Assembly: GCA_035492535.1 (NCBI GenBank)
Contig: DATJJM010000076.1
Coordinates: forward strand, 17,742-81,741
From: JAMXLO01 sp035492535
GTDB lineage: Bacteria; Pseudomonadota; Alphaproteobacteria; Acetobacterales; Acetobacteraceae
Length of the DNA: 64,000 nt
Direction: 5' to 3'
Below the pieces are notes generated by a model, which had not been told where the DNA came from, searched no databases, and worked only from the letters and a program-made list of their open reading frames with translations. Shown piece by piece: positions 53,224 through 61,745 of the stretch. Position numbers and translations under genes: made by a program. Within the stretch, counting starts at the first letter, position 1; every line of letters starts with the position of its first letter.

Positions 53224-54021
53224 ATGGCCGCCACGCCCACCTACGAAGTCCTTGCCCTCCGCTACGGCATATTCGACGGCCGACTGCAATTCCAGAACTA
53301 CATCATCCCAGACGATCACGCCGCGCCCGATCCGCTCGACTTTTACGTCTTCGCCATCCGCGGCAACGGCCGCATCATCGTGATGGATACGGGCTTCAAC
53401 CCGGTCTCCGCCAAGCGCCGAGGCCGCGAACTTTTGCGTTCTCCCGCCGACGCCTTGATGCAAGCCGGCATCGACCCCTCTGAGGTCCCCGACGTCGTGC
53501 TCACCCATATGCATTGGGACCATGCTGGCGGCATGGAGTATTTTCCCAAGGCCACCTTCCATCTTCAGGCCACTGAGATGGCCTATTGCACGGGCCCGTG
53601 CATGTGCCAGCCCTTCCTCCGCCGTCCGTTCGACGTGGACGACGTGAAGAGCGCCGTTGACGCGCTTTACGCCGACCGCCTGCGCTTCCACGATGGCACT
53701 GCCGAAATCGCTCCTGGCATTACGCTGCATCTGATCGGCGGCCATTCCGGCGGCATCCAGTCGATCCGAGTCCCCACCGAGCGTGGCTGGGTCGTGCTTG
53801 CCGGCGACGCCTCGCATCTCTGGGGCAACATCCGCAAGCGCATGCCATTCCCCGTCGTGGTGGACGTTGCCCGCATGCTGAAGGGCTTCGAGATCCTGGA
53901 AAGCCTGGCCGATGGCCCCGATCACATCATCCCCGGTCACGACCCGCTCATCCTGAAGCGATTTCCGCCGGTCGCCGGCTATCCCGACACCGTCCGCGTC
54001 GACCTGCCGCCCATCGCCTAG
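53224..54021 (+). CDS. MBL-fold lactonase (AttM/BlcC-like)
   Basis: The protein has 265 residues from ATG 53224. The metallo-beta-lactamase motifs are VVLTHMHWDHAGGMEYF (HxHxDH), the later His in IGGHSGGIQSI, Asp in LAGDASHLWGN and His in HIIPGHDPL. Length and motif spacing match the AttM/BlcC group, which opens gamma-butyrolactone and also N-acyl-homoserine lactones. The upstream gabD supports a butyrolactone/gamma-hydroxybutyrate role, since opened lactone would feed succinate semialdehyde. The middle enzyme, hydroxybutyrate dehydrogenase (BlcB), is not seen. Confidence 0.85.
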   Translation: MAATPTYEVLALRYGIFDGRLQFQNYIIPDDHAAPDPLDFYVFAIRGNGRIIVMDTGFNPVSAKRRGRELLRSPADALMQAGIDPSEVPDVVLTHMHWDHAGGMEYFPKATFHLQATEMAYCTGPCMCQPFLRRPFDVDDVKSAVDALYADRLRFHDGTAEIAPGITLHLIGGHSGGIQSIRVPTERGWVVLAGDASHLWGNIRKRMPFPVVVDVARMLKGFEILESLADGPDHIIPGHDPLILKRFPPVAGYPDTVRVDLPPIA

Positions 54022-54063
54022 CATTCACTTCCCAATCCGCGACCCAGCCGCCACGTTGGCGGG

Positions 54064-56358
54064 ATGCAGTCGCTTTACCGCTTCCTCCGCCGCTCCCTGG
54101 TGGGCCTCGGGTTCGCCATCCTGTTCACCGCGGCGCTGATCACCGGCCTGCTCTGGCTCAGCCTGCCGCCGCGTCAGCAGCAGGCACGCATTCCTGGCCT
54201 GACCGGTCCGATCGATATCGGCTTCGATGCAGACGGAGTTCCCCGGATCCACGCCGCGAATGAACTGGACGCCGCGACCGCGCTCGGCTTCGTTCACGCT
54301 CGCGACCGTATCTTCCAAATGGACATGATGCGTCGCGCTGCCTCCGGCCGCCTCTCGGAAATCGCAGGCCCTGCAACGCTCTCCTACGACCGGACGATGC
54401 GAACCCTGGGCCTAAGGCGGAGTGCCATCGCCAGCTACGGCGCACTGCCGGCAGACACCCGCGCTGTTCTGGAAGCCTATGCGCGCGGCGTGAACGCCTG
54501 GATTGCCGCCCGCGGCCGCTTCAGCGCTCCGGAATTCATCATCCTCGGCCCGCCCGATCAGTGGCAGCCTTCGGACAGCCTGCTTTGGGGCGAGACGATG
54601 GGCCTGTGGCTCTCTCCCAACTGGCGTACGGAGTTATCGCGCCAGTCGCTCGCCGGACATATCCCGCAACAGCGGATCGACGAACTTTGGCCGACGCAGG
54701 ACGGCGGCCGCCCTGCGGCCAGTCTGATTCCGCCTCTGCCGCGCGAGTACGCCGACGTCCTGCCGAGTTTCCCTGAACCGTTCACCCTTCCCGACAGCGC
54801 CTCCAACGAATGGGCGGTGGACGGACGCCACACGGCAACTGGCGCGCCACTGCTTGCCGGTGACCCGCACCTCGCCTTTGGCTTTCCCAGCATCTGGTAT
54901 CTGGCGCGCATCGAGATGCCGCAGGGCGTGCTTGCCGGTGCGACGGCTCCCGGCGTGCCGTTCATGGTGCTCGGCCACAATGGTCACGTCGCCTGGACAT
55001 TCACCACCACCGGGGCCGACGTGCAGGACATTTTCGTGGAGACAGCCGTCGGCCGGGACCAATACCAGACGCCGGACGGCCCTCGCGCTTTCACTGTGCG
55101 CGACGAGCGGATCAAAGTCAGAGGCCAGGCCGATGAAGTCCTGAAGGTTCGCGAGACCCGCCACGGCCCTGTGGTCAGCGACCTGACCAACCCAGGCGGT
55201 CCGATTCTCGCCGTGCAGATGGCCAACCTCGCGCCTGACAACACTGCCGCCGCTGGCCTGCTGGCGCTCAATCACGCCCAGACCATCGAGGATGCCGGCA
55301 AGGCCGCCGCGCTCATCACCTCGCCGGTGCAGAACCTGCTGGTCGCCGACAAGCAGCAGATCGCGCTTTACGTGACTGGGCGCGTGCCCATTCGTCGCGC
55401 AGGTGACGGAGCCGCCCCGGCGCCGGGCGATGGCTCGCACGACTGGACCGGCTGGGCCTCTGGCGAACAGTTGCCACATTACCTCGCGCCGCGGAGCGGC
55501 CGCCTCGTCAATGCCAACGAGCGCATCGCGCCGCCGGACTTCCCCGTGTTCCTTGGCCACGACTGGTTCGGCGACTGGCGTGCCACCCGGATTCGCAGCA
55601 TGCTCGAACGGTCCGACAAACTGACCGCAGCTGATTTCGCCCGCATGCAGACCGACGTCCACTCCGACTTCGCGCACCAGATTTTGCCCGCGCTGGTTGG
55701 CGTGCCGCTCACCGATGACCTCGCCCGCCGAAGCCAGGCGCTGCTGCGCGACTGGGACGGCAGAATGACGGCCGACGCACCCCAGCCGCTGATCTTCAAT
55801 GCCTGGACGCAGTATTTCTACGGCGCCGTGCTCGCGAAAGCCGGCATCAGCGTCAGCGACGCCGGTCCGCTGCTCGAGTTTGTTGCCTACGTGCTGTCGC
55901 CCGCCGGAGCTCACTGGTGCGACGGCGATTGCAACCCGCTGCTCCAATCGTCGCTGACCGATGCTTTGCGCGACCTCTCGACGCGATTCGGCAGCGATCC
56001 GGCCACCTGGCGCTGGGGCGTTGCACATCCGGCCGTCTTCACCCATCCACTGCTGCGGGCGATCCCCATCCTCAACCGGTACGCTACGCTCAGCATCGCC
56101 AGCCCCGGCGACGACAGCACCGTTGATCGTGGCGGCCCGGCATACAAGCAGTTCCATTCCGTGCACGGGGCGGCGTATCGAGGTGTCTATGACCTCGCCG
56201 ATCTCGATCGATCGCTGTTCATGATGGCACCCGGACAGTCCGGTAACCTGCTCTCCAGCCACGCGCGCGACTTCCTGACGCGCTGGCGCGACGGCGACAC
56301 GATCACGCTGGGGCCCATCGCCGCTACCACCACCGCAACCATACGGCTTATGCCATGA
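54064..56358 (+). CDS. Penicillin-acylase family hydrolase (Ntn-hydrolase)
   Basis: The protein has 764 residues with an N-terminal membrane/signal segment (SLVGLGFAILFTAALITGLLWLSL). The alpha-chain has VPRIHAANELDAATALGFVHARDRIFQMDMMRRAASGRLSEI (in two pieces). The autocleavage point precedes Ser247 in DSASNEWAVDG, which becomes the beta-chain nucleophile, followed by LLAGDPHL and MVLGHNGHVAWTFT. Members deacylate penicillin G, acyl-homoserine lactones or cephalosporins in the periplasm; the substrate here is unknown. It overlaps the RDD gene by ATGA. Confidence 0.92.
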   Translation: MQSLYRFLRRSLVGLGFAILFTAALITGLLWLSLPPRQQQARIPGLTGPIDIGFDADGVPRIHAANELDAATALGFVHARDRIFQMDMMRRAASGRLSEIAGPATLSYDRTMRTLGLRRSAIASYGALPADTRAVLEAYARGVNAWIAARGRFSAPEFIILGPPDQWQPSDSLLWGETMGLWLSPNWRTELSRQSLAGHIPQQRIDELWPTQDGGRPAASLIPPLPREYADVLPSFPEPFTLPDSASNEWAVDGRHTATGAPLLAGDPHLAFGFPSIWYLARIEMPQGVLAGATAPGVPFMVLGHNGHVAWTFTTTGADVQDIFVETAVGRDQYQTPDGPRAFTVRDERIKVRGQADEVLKVRETRHGPVVSDLTNPGGPILAVQMANLAPDNTAAAGLLALNHAQTIEDAGKAAALITSPVQNLLVADKQQIALYVTGRVPIRRAGDGAAPAPGDGSHDWTGWASGEQLPHYLAPRSGRLVNANERIAPPDFPVFLGHDWFGDWRATRIRSMLERSDKLTAADFARMQTDVHSDFAHQILPALVGVPLTDDLARRSQALLRDWDGRMTADAPQPLIFNAWTQYFYGAVLAKAGISVSDAGPLLEFVAYVLSPAGAHWCDGDCNPLLQSSLTDALRDLSTRFGSDPATWRWGVAHPAVFTHPLLRAIPILNRYATLSIASPGDDSTVDRGGPAYKQFHSVHGAAYRGVYDLADLDRSLFMMAPGQSGNLLSSHARDFLTRWRDGDTITLGPIAATTTATIRLMP

Positions 56359-56837
56359 TCTATCGCATGCCTTACCCGGACAACTCGTGGCTCACAGAAG
56401 GCGTCCGCACTCGCCGGATCGTGGCCTGGTTTATCGATCTGCTCCTGATCGGCCTCATCGTCGCCGGCCTCTGGTTCGTTCTGCTGCTGTTCGGGTTGCT
56501 GACCCTGGGCCTCGGCTTCCCCCTGATGGGCATGCTGCCGTTCATTCCGTTCTGCTACCATTTTCTGTTCGTCGCCGGTTCCGGCGCGACGCCAGGCCAG
56601 CAGGCGATGGGGCTGGCCGTCGGCCGCAATGACGATCTCGGCCCACCGGCAGCGGTGCAGGCGCTGGTCTTCACGCTGGTGTTCTATGTCACGCTCGCGC
56701 TGACTGGACTGCTGCTGCTGATCTCGTTGTTCACCATCCGCAAGCGCACCCTGCACGATATCGCCAGCGGGCTTGTCGTCGTGCGTACAAGGGCGTTGAC
56801 CAGCAGCTTCGGCTCCTGGAACATGCAAGGCGGATGA
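56355..56837 (+). CDS. RDD-family membrane protein
   Basis: The protein has 160 residues. The RDD domain has RIVAWFIDLLLIGLIVAGLWFVLLLFGLL (two pieces; Arg and Asp as in the family), GATPGQQAMGLAVGRNDD and KRTLHDIASGLVVVRT. Three or four TM segments are seen. RDD proteins are poorly characterised; some are linked to Na+/H+ transport. It overlaps the acylase by ATGA and the Bpt gene by ATGA, so three genes are coupled. Confidence 0.87.
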   Translation: MIYRMPYPDNSWLTEGVRTRRIVAWFIDLLLIGLIVAGLWFVLLLFGLLTLGLGFPLMGMLPFIPFCYHFLFVAGSGATPGQQAMGLAVGRNDDLGPPAAVQALVFTLVFYVTLALTGLLLLISLFTIRKRTLHDIASGLVVVRTRALTSSFGSWNMQGG

Positions 56838-57616
56838 GCTACCGACCACCCCGCCGGCCGCAATTCTTCTACACAACGGCCCCCCTGCCCTGCCCCTATC
56901 TGGCCGGCCGGACAGAACGCAAGGTCGTCACCGAGATCACCGGACCGGACGCGGATTCGCTGCACGACCGCCTGTCACGCGCCGGCTTCCGCCGCAGTCA
57001 CAACATCGCCTATGCGCCGGTCTGCCCATCCTGTCAGGCTTGCATCCCGATCCGCATTCCGGTCGCCGCATTCCAGCAGGACCGCACGCAGCGAAAGATC
57101 TGGCGCGCCAACCTGATGCTGGAGGGCTTCGAAGTTCCCGCCCGGGCCACCGCCGAACAGTTCCAGTTGTTCCAGCGCTACCAGCAGGCACGGCACGGCG
57201 ACGGCGACATGGCCACCATGAGTTTCTACGACTACCGGGCCATGGTGGAGGACACGCCGATCGAGACCTTCATCATCGAATTCCGCGACCCGGACGACCG
57301 GATGGTGAGCGCCTGCCTGGTGGACAAGCTCGGCGACGGGCTGTCGGCGGTCTATTCGTTCTTCGCGCCGGCATTGGAGCGCCGCTCCCTTGGGACGCAC
57401 GCCATCCTATGGCTGATCGAGCGCGCCCGGTCGCTGGGGCTGCCATACGTGTATCTCGGCTACTGGGTCCCCGAGAGCCGTAAGATGGCCTACAAGGCGC
57501 GTTTCCGCCCTGCCGAGGTGCTGGCCGGCGGTTCCTGGCGGATGCTTACGGATGCGGACGTCGGCGACGGCGAACCTGTGCCGCATGAGACCTTGGTGCC
57601 AGAGAGCGCGAACTGA
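56834..57616 (+). CDS. bpt: Aspartate/glutamate leucyltransferase (arginyltransferase family, Bpt)
   Basis: The protein has 260 residues, typical of bacterial Bpt/Ate. The N-terminal cysteine-rich motif is YAPVCPSCQACIPIRIPV; the GNAT-like C-terminal part has MATMSFYDYRAMVEDTPIET and LGYWVPESRKMAYKARFRPAEVL (two pieces). It transfers leucine from Leu-tRNA to N-terminal Asp or Glu, marking proteins for ClpS-ClpAP degradation. It overlaps the RDD gene, and its stop abuts that of the convergent regulator. Confidence 0.93.
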   Translation: MSYRPPRRPQFFYTTAPLPCPYLAGRTERKVVTEITGPDADSLHDRLSRAGFRRSHNIAYAPVCPSCQACIPIRIPVAAFQQDRTQRKIWRANLMLEGFEVPARATAEQFQLFQRYQQARHGDGDMATMSFYDYRAMVEDTPIETFIIEFRDPDDRMVSACLVDKLGDGLSAVYSFFAPALERRSLGTHAILWLIERARSLGLPYVYLGYWVPESRKMAYKARFRPAEVLAGGSWRMLTDADVGDGEPVPHETLVPESAN

Positions 57617-58303
57617 TCAATTCAATACATTCAGCGCAATACCAAAGGTTTCCTCAAACCCCTCCATCCCTGACTGGGTGATCGCCACTGCCCGCGTGTC
57701 CCGCTGCCGCTTGATCCATCCCAGCTCAAAGCAGCGGCACGCCAGCGCCGCCCCCACGCGCCCTGCCAGGTGAGGGCGCCGCTCGCTCCAATCCAGGCAC
57801 GGCCGGCAGAAGACACGCCGCCCCGAGGCTGGATTCGCGCCAAACTCCCCGAGGAACCGCAGACCCGCCTCGGTCACCTCGCCGCCGTCTGCACCCAGTG
57901 CCACATGCCCGCGTGCCGCCAACGCGTCCGCCAAAGCCACGCCGAGCCGCCCGGCCAGATGATCGTAGCAGGTGCGTGCCGTCCGTAGCGCGTCACCGCC
58001 GCGCCATGTGGTCGCGCGTGGTACCTCCGGGCCTGACACGGCCATCACGCCCTCCAGCATCTGCCCAACCAGCGGCGATGCCAGCCGATAATAGCGATGC
58101 CGCCCCTGCTTCTCGCCCGTCAGCAGTCCGCCCTCCGACAGCTTGGCCAGGTGACCGCTCGCTGTCTGGGGTGTCACGTGCGCGGCAAAGGCCAATTCCT
58201 TTGCGGTCAGCGCACGGCCGTCCATCAATGCCGCCAGGATGTTGGCCCGCGCCGGATCGCCCAGTAACGCGGCCGTTACGGCGATGCGATTTGAGTCGCT
58301 CAT
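57617..58303 (-). CDS. ArsR-family helix-turn-helix regulator
   Basis: From ATG 58303 the product is 228 residues, with GGGAGG ahead; the frame is open 14 codons further upstream. The N-terminal ~95 residues are a winged helix: ALLGDPARANILAALMDGRALTAKELAFAAHVTPQTASGHLAKLSEGGLL (in pieces) and GRHRYYRLASPLVGQMLE. The C-terminal ~120 residues include TCYDHLAGRLGVALADAL and FCRPCLDWSERRPHLAG, containing CRPC and a later cysteine. This fits the long ArsR/YwbI-type family whose tail is of unknown role. Its target is not evident. Confidence 0.88.
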   Translation of the reverse strand: MSDSNRIAVTAALLGDPARANILAALMDGRALTAKELAFAAHVTPQTASGHLAKLSEGGLLTGEKQGRHRYYRLASPLVGQMLEGVMAVSGPEVPRATTWRGGDALRTARTCYDHLAGRLGVALADALAARGHVALGADGGEVTEAGLRFLGEFGANPASGRRVFCRPCLDWSERRPHLAGRVGAALACRCFELGWIKRQRDTRAVAITQSGMEGFEETFGIALNVLN

Positions 58304-58423
58304 GGCTGCCTCCCCCGTTTCACCGCAAATATAGGGCGTTGCCACTCAAAACGCCGGAGCCCTCAGTTCGGCGCTCGCCGAACTGTCACCAGAGCAGGAG
58401 CCCATCGCGCCACGTTGCACCGC

Positions 58424-59023
58424 TTAGTCCGCCTCCGCATCTGGGATATCGTCGGGAAGGTTCCTGGCATCATCTGCCGGAGACCTCGTGCCAGAGGGCA
58501 CCGCGTGGCGGACGAGGTCCGAGAGTTCCGCATAGGATGGCTGTGTTGTGGCTGCCAAGAGAGCAGCGGCAATAGCGCCGTTGTGCATGTCGCCCACGCG
58601 TTGGGATCCCTGGGAACCAGGGAATGGTGCGACCGGCCGATGGGTTTGCCGATCTGCCACCACATCCACGCTGCCGCGATCGTGGGGCCTCCCTCTCGCC
58701 GGACGCACCGCATTGCGGTTGTATTGGCTGCCAGGGTGACTTTCGTCATCACCACTATGGGGAGGTGGCAGTGACATGCCATCACTCGACAGCTCCTCGG
58801 CGCCAACATCCAGATCTTGCTGAAACTCACCGACCTCCACGAACGGATAACCCGGCGACGAGCCGCCCGCTGGCACAAGGACTGCCGGAAAACGCAGCAT
58901 CCCCACGCCAAGGTTCCTAACGAGATCCGTCATATCGAACTGTTCTCCCGCATCGTCCGGGATGAATGCCGCAGCCAGACTGACTGTGCTGTGTCTGGAA
59001 TGACGCTTGGACCGGTCAGACAA
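58424..59023 (-). CDS. Hypothetical protein
   Basis: The protein has 199 residues from TTG 59023, with AGGTG ahead and a TATAAT-type promoter just upstream. The N-terminal half is protein-like (SLAAAFIPDDAGEQFDMTDLV, MLRFPAVLVPAGGSSPGYPFVEVGEFQQDLDV, in pieces). The C-terminal half is polar and possibly disordered, with a hydrophobic patch (MHNGAIAAALLAATTQPSYAELSDLV). No family is recognised. An overlapping minus frame is less protein-like. GC and codon use are lower than in neighbours, which may point to transfer or a young gene. Confidence 0.5.
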   Translation of the reverse strand: MSDRSKRHSRHSTVSLAAAFIPDDAGEQFDMTDLVRNLGVGMLRFPAVLVPAGGSSPGYPFVEVGEFQQDLDVGAEELSSDGMSLPPPHSGDDESHPGSQYNRNAVRPARGRPHDRGSVDVVADRQTHRPVAPFPGSQGSQRVGDMHNGAIAAALLAATTQPSYAELSDLVRHAVPSGTRSPADDARNLPDDIPDAEAD

Positions 59024-59034
59024 TGCCGCACCTA

Positions 59035-59061
59035 GTTAGTAACTCCGTCTATTATACTAAC
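59035..59061 (-). promoter_or_regulatory. Promoter with embedded dyad operator
   Basis: On the minus strand TATAAT (59056-59051) is a perfect -10 box. It lies inside an inverted repeat: GTTAGTA (59035-59041) and TACTAAC (59055-59061). The -10 is about 28 bases before the TTG at 59023. A repressor binding the dyad would block initiation. No -35 at the canonical spacing was found (TTGAAC is only 11 bases away), so activator or repressor control is likely. Confidence 0.5.
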
Positions 59062-59113
59062 GGATTGGTTCAACAGGATCAACCACGATATGCGCGGCCG
59101 CCGGTCCAAGTGC

Positions 59114-59926
59114 TCACGCGGGCATCGCCTCGGCCAGCCGTCCGCCGATGCGAACCGGCGCAATGCGCCGAGCCAGCCCGGTCGCATCATCGGTCTCGAT
59201 GAACACGCCGCACACCGTCGCCTCACCTTCCGCCGGCGCCAGCCGCTCGCCCGACATCTTCCGCCAGAAGCGCAGCGTCGCTGGCTCCTTCATCATGCCG
59301 ATCACGCTATCGTAGTCGCCACACATGCCGGCATCGGACTGGAATGCCGTTCCTCGTGGCAAGACCTGAGCATCGGCCGACGGGCAATGAGTATGCGTGC
59401 CGATGACCGCGGAGACCTGGCCGTCCAGGAAGTGGGCGAAGGCCATTTTTTCGCTCGACGCCTCGGCGTGGAAGTCCATGAATATCGCAGACACCGTTCC
59501 GCCGAGCCGGTACTTCGCCAACACCTCGGCGGTTCCCCGAAACGGACAGTCCAGGGCGTCCATGAAGAGCCGCCCCATCGCCTGCAGCACCAAGACACGG
59601 CGCCCGCGACCGACATCCACAATTACAGAACCGCTTCCCGGCGTGCCCGGCGGAAAGTTCAGCGGCCGGATCACGCGCGGCGTCTCGGCGATATACGGGA
59701 TGATCTCCTTGCGATCCCACGCGTGGTTACCAAGGGTGATCACGTCCGTTCCTGCTGCGAAGAGTGCCGCGGCCATATCGGGCGCAAGCCCAAAGCCGTG
59801 CGAAGCGTTCTCCGCATTCACCACCGCAAGATCGATCTGCAACGTCTCACGCAGGCGAGGAAGGCATGCCGCGACAGCCTCGCGGCCTGTCCGGCCGACG
59901 ATATCTCCAATGAACAGGATGCGCAT
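59114..59926 (-). CDS. ymdB: YmdB-family metallophosphoesterase (TIGR00282)
   Basis: The protein has 270 residues. The motifs are MRILFIGDIVGRTGREAV, VVNAENASHGFGL, ITLGNHAWDRKEI, FMDFHAEASSEK and IGTHTHCPSADAQVLP, carrying the di-metal ligands. The B. subtilis homologue hydrolyses 2',3'-cyclic nucleotides and affects sporulation and biofilm decisions. Its start follows the fau stop directly. The zapA-6S-fau-ymdB order is typical of alphaproteobacteria. Confidence 0.93.
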   Translation of the reverse strand: MRILFIGDIVGRTGREAVAACLPRLRETLQIDLAVVNAENASHGFGLAPDMAAALFAAGTDVITLGNHAWDRKEIIPYIAETPRVIRPLNFPPGTPGSGSVIVDVGRGRRVLVLQAMGRLFMDALDCPFRGTAEVLAKYRLGGTVSAIFMDFHAEASSEKMAFAHFLDGQVSAVIGTHTHCPSADAQVLPRGTAFQSDAGMCGDYDSVIGMMKEPATLRFWRKMSGERLAPAEGEATVCGVFIETDDATGLARRIAPVRIGGRLAEAMPA

Positions 59927-60502
59927 TCAGGAATCCTTGCAGACGATCACGCCGCACTCAGTGGCTACGGCATCGAGACGCTCATCGTAGGGTCCGGACG
60001 GCACTTCAGCCAGTTCCGAGGCGGCGTAGGCCACACCGAGCCTGAACCGGCCCGGCAGCCCTGCCAGCGTTCGATCGTAATATCCGGCGCCATAGCCCAG
60101 GCGGAAGCCTCGCCGGTCGAAGGCCAGAAGGGGGACCAGAAAGAAATCCGGCACGGCAATCGGACCGGTCGGCCGGCTTGTTCCGAACCGTTCCGGGATC
60201 ATCGGGTCACCAGGATGCCAAACACGAAAAATCAGTGGGTCACCGCGCTTCGGTGTTTCCGGGAGTACGATTCCGTGCCCGCGCTCGTGCAGGATTTGCA
60301 GCACCGGCCGGATGTCGATCTCTTGTCCCATCGGCCAGAACCCAGCAACCACGGCCCCGGCGGGCGGTGGCTGCTCGCGCAGTATGTGCTCGCCGAGCCG
60401 CCCCCCCACGCTTGGATCCCATGCCTCGCGCTCGGCCAGCAAACGTGCCCGGAGGGCTCGCTTCGCCTCGATCAGTTCGTCAGAATTGTGCGGAGCCGCC
60501 AT
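59927..60502 (-). CDS. fau: 5-formyltetrahydrofolate cyclo-ligase
   Basis: From ATG 60502 the product is 191 residues. It converts 5-formyl-THF to 5,10-methenyl-THF with ATP. It begins with EAKRALRARLLAERE, and continues with GFWPMGQEIDIRPVL, VPLLAFDRRGFRLGYGAGYYDRTLAGL (in two pieces) and EVPSGPYDERLDAVATE, giving the nucleotide- and folate-binding sequence of the family. In many proteobacteria this gene (ygfA) lies just downstream of the 6S RNA gene, as here. Confidence 0.93.
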   Translation of the reverse strand: MAAPHNSDELIEAKRALRARLLAEREAWDPSVGGRLGEHILREQPPPAGAVVAGFWPMGQEIDIRPVLQILHERGHGIVLPETPKRGDPLIFRVWHPGDPMIPERFGTSRPTGPIAVPDFFLVPLLAFDRRGFRLGYGAGYYDRTLAGLPGRFRLGVAYAASELAEVPSGPYDERLDAVATECGVIVCKDS

Positions 60503-60514
60503 GGCCGGTGGCGT

Positions 60515-60652
60515 GTCATCCTCCCAGAGCCTGCATGTGCAGGTGGGCACCAGATACCGAGACCAAGATCCCGACAGAGCCAGTTCCCGTGGGAGTTGCT
60601 TACTGGCCCAGGGGATGTATTGCCTGTCGCACCGGGCAGCCCCGCAGGCACT
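60515..60652 (-). ncRNA. ssrS: 6S RNA candidate
   Basis: The 150-base gap between zapA and fau, both on the minus strand, is the standard position of 6S RNA. On the minus strand GCCTGC (60649-60644) pairs with GCAGGC (60534-60529) to close the RNA. The segment CATCCCCTGGGCC resembles the CCCCUGAGCC region of E. coli 6S, and CGGGAACTGGCTC can lie on the opposite arm. 6S RNA mimics an open promoter and sequesters sigma70-RNA polymerase. The exact ends are estimates. Confidence 0.72.
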
Positions 60653-60654
60653 AT

Positions 60655-60978
60655 CTAGGGACCCTCGAGGTCGAGGGCAATCGCTTCCGCGCGTTCTGCC
60701 AACTTGCCGAGCTTCCGTGTCAGCTTTGGCTCCGTCGCCGGAGGCGCCGCCGCGGATCCGCCCTCACGCCGCGCCTTGCTCATCTCATACAGGTCATCCG
60801 CCATCAGCAGCGACGCCATCACCAGCATCCTCGCCTCGCCGCTCTGCCCCGCCACGGCCTTGATATTCTCGATCCGCCGCTCCACCTCGCCGGCCATTGC
60901 GTGCAGGTGCTCCTCCTCACCGTCCTTGCAACCAACGGTATAGGCGTAGCCGTTAATGCGAAGCGTCACTTGCGCCAT
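60655..60978 (-). CDS. zapA: Cell division protein ZapA
   Basis: The protein has 107 residues. The ZapA fold begins AQVTLRINGYAYTVGCKDGEEEHLHAMAGEVERRI and has the conserved RMLVMASLLMADDLYEM helix, then a charged C-terminal tail. It promotes FtsZ bundling at midcell. It is the upstream partner of the 6S RNA candidate, and a small coiled-coil gene lies 18 bases upstream. Confidence 0.92.
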   Translation of the reverse strand: MAQVTLRINGYAYTVGCKDGEEEHLHAMAGEVERRIENIKAVAGQSGEARMLVMASLLMADDLYEMSKARREGGSAAAPPATEPKLTRKLGKLAERAEAIALDLEGP

Positions 60979-60996
60979 GGAAATCAGTCCCCGTGT

Positions 60997-61197
60997 CTAG
61001 TCGCCCTTTGCACTGAGGGCCACGCGCAGACGATCGATCAATCCATCGAGTCGTGCAGCAATTTCTTGAGTATCCTTCGCAGGTTGCGGATCGTCCTGCA
61101 ACGTCGTCTGCCGCCACGTTGCCGCTTGAGCGATCCGTTCCAGTGCTGCCTCAAGGCGATCGGCCACCGCCTCCGGGTCTTCGCTATCGCTCGCCAT
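60997..61197 (-). CDS. Small coiled-coil protein upstream of zapA (DUF4164-like)
   Basis: The protein has 66 residues, with heptad-like leucines: AVADRLEAALERIAQAATW and DTQEIAARLDGLIDRLRVAL. Such a small helical protein upstream of zapA is common in alphaproteobacteria, and a role near the divisome has been assumed, not shown. It ends 18 bases before zapA, so the two are co-transcribed. It is divergent from the gene at 61246. Confidence 0.75.
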   Translation of the reverse strand: MASDSEDPEAVADRLEAALERIAQAATWRQTTLQDDPQPAKDTQEIAARLDGLIDRLRVALSAKGD

Positions 61198-61245
61198 TCC
61201 CCTGCCCTATCTTGCGTAGCGCTTGTAAGGAGACCGGGAGAGTCA

Positions 61246-61680
61246 TTGAACGTCAAGCAATATCCGGCAGTCGTGATCCACAGCCTGGCGGAGGGACGAA
61301 AAGTCCTGGCGTTTCGACAGCCGGTAACGCTCCTATCGCCACGCGGCGCGGCCTTGTTCGCCGGCACCCTGTGGTGGCGCGCCTTGTTGAAACGTTTGCG
61401 TGAGGGGCAGCCGGAAATCCCCCTGCACGACATTCTGGACTGCGCAGACGCGTCCGGTCTGGCGCTTGGCGCGTTGCGCATCGGCCAGCGCAGCATCGTC
61501 CTCGATCCAACAGCGCCCGGTTGGGCGGCGGTCACTGCCGTCGCAGCGTCACTTGGCGGTGAGGTATTAGCCGTTCCACCACTAGCGCTGGATATGTCCA
61601 ATCCGGCCGATGTCCGTCGTCTTCAGGATTGGCTGCAGGTGCGGCCTGCCCCGCGTGACAGCAACGACGCCGTAAGCTAG
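61246..61680 (+). CDS. Hypothetical protein
   Basis: The protein has 144 residues from TTG 61246, with GGGAGAG just ahead; the open frame upstream is antisense to fau, 6S and zapA. The sequence NVKQYPAVVIHSLAEGRKVLAFRQPVTLLSPRGAALFAGTLWW (in pieces) and ALRIGQRSIVLDPTAPGWAAV is protein-like and soluble, with no TM or catalytic motif I recognise. It lies 65 bases before fructose-bisphosphate aldolase and is divergent from the zapA-side genes. Confidence 0.72.
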   Translation: MNVKQYPAVVIHSLAEGRKVLAFRQPVTLLSPRGAALFAGTLWWRALLKRLREGQPEIPLHDILDCADASGLALGALRIGQRSIVLDPTAPGWAAVTAVAASLGGEVLAVPPLALDMSNPADVRRLQDWLQVRPAPRDSNDAVS

Positions 61681-61745
61681 GACCGCGCCAACCCGTCAGC
61701 ACCCTCAGGCAACCTCTGAGTCAACTGGTAGGAGGATCGATCCCC

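Noticed and set aside
58363..58911. Second minus-strand frame of 182 codons overlapping the orphan gene at 58424-59023
   Set aside because: Its sequence is rich in Arg, Trp, Cys and Thr without any motif; the other frame has better composition, start and promoter.
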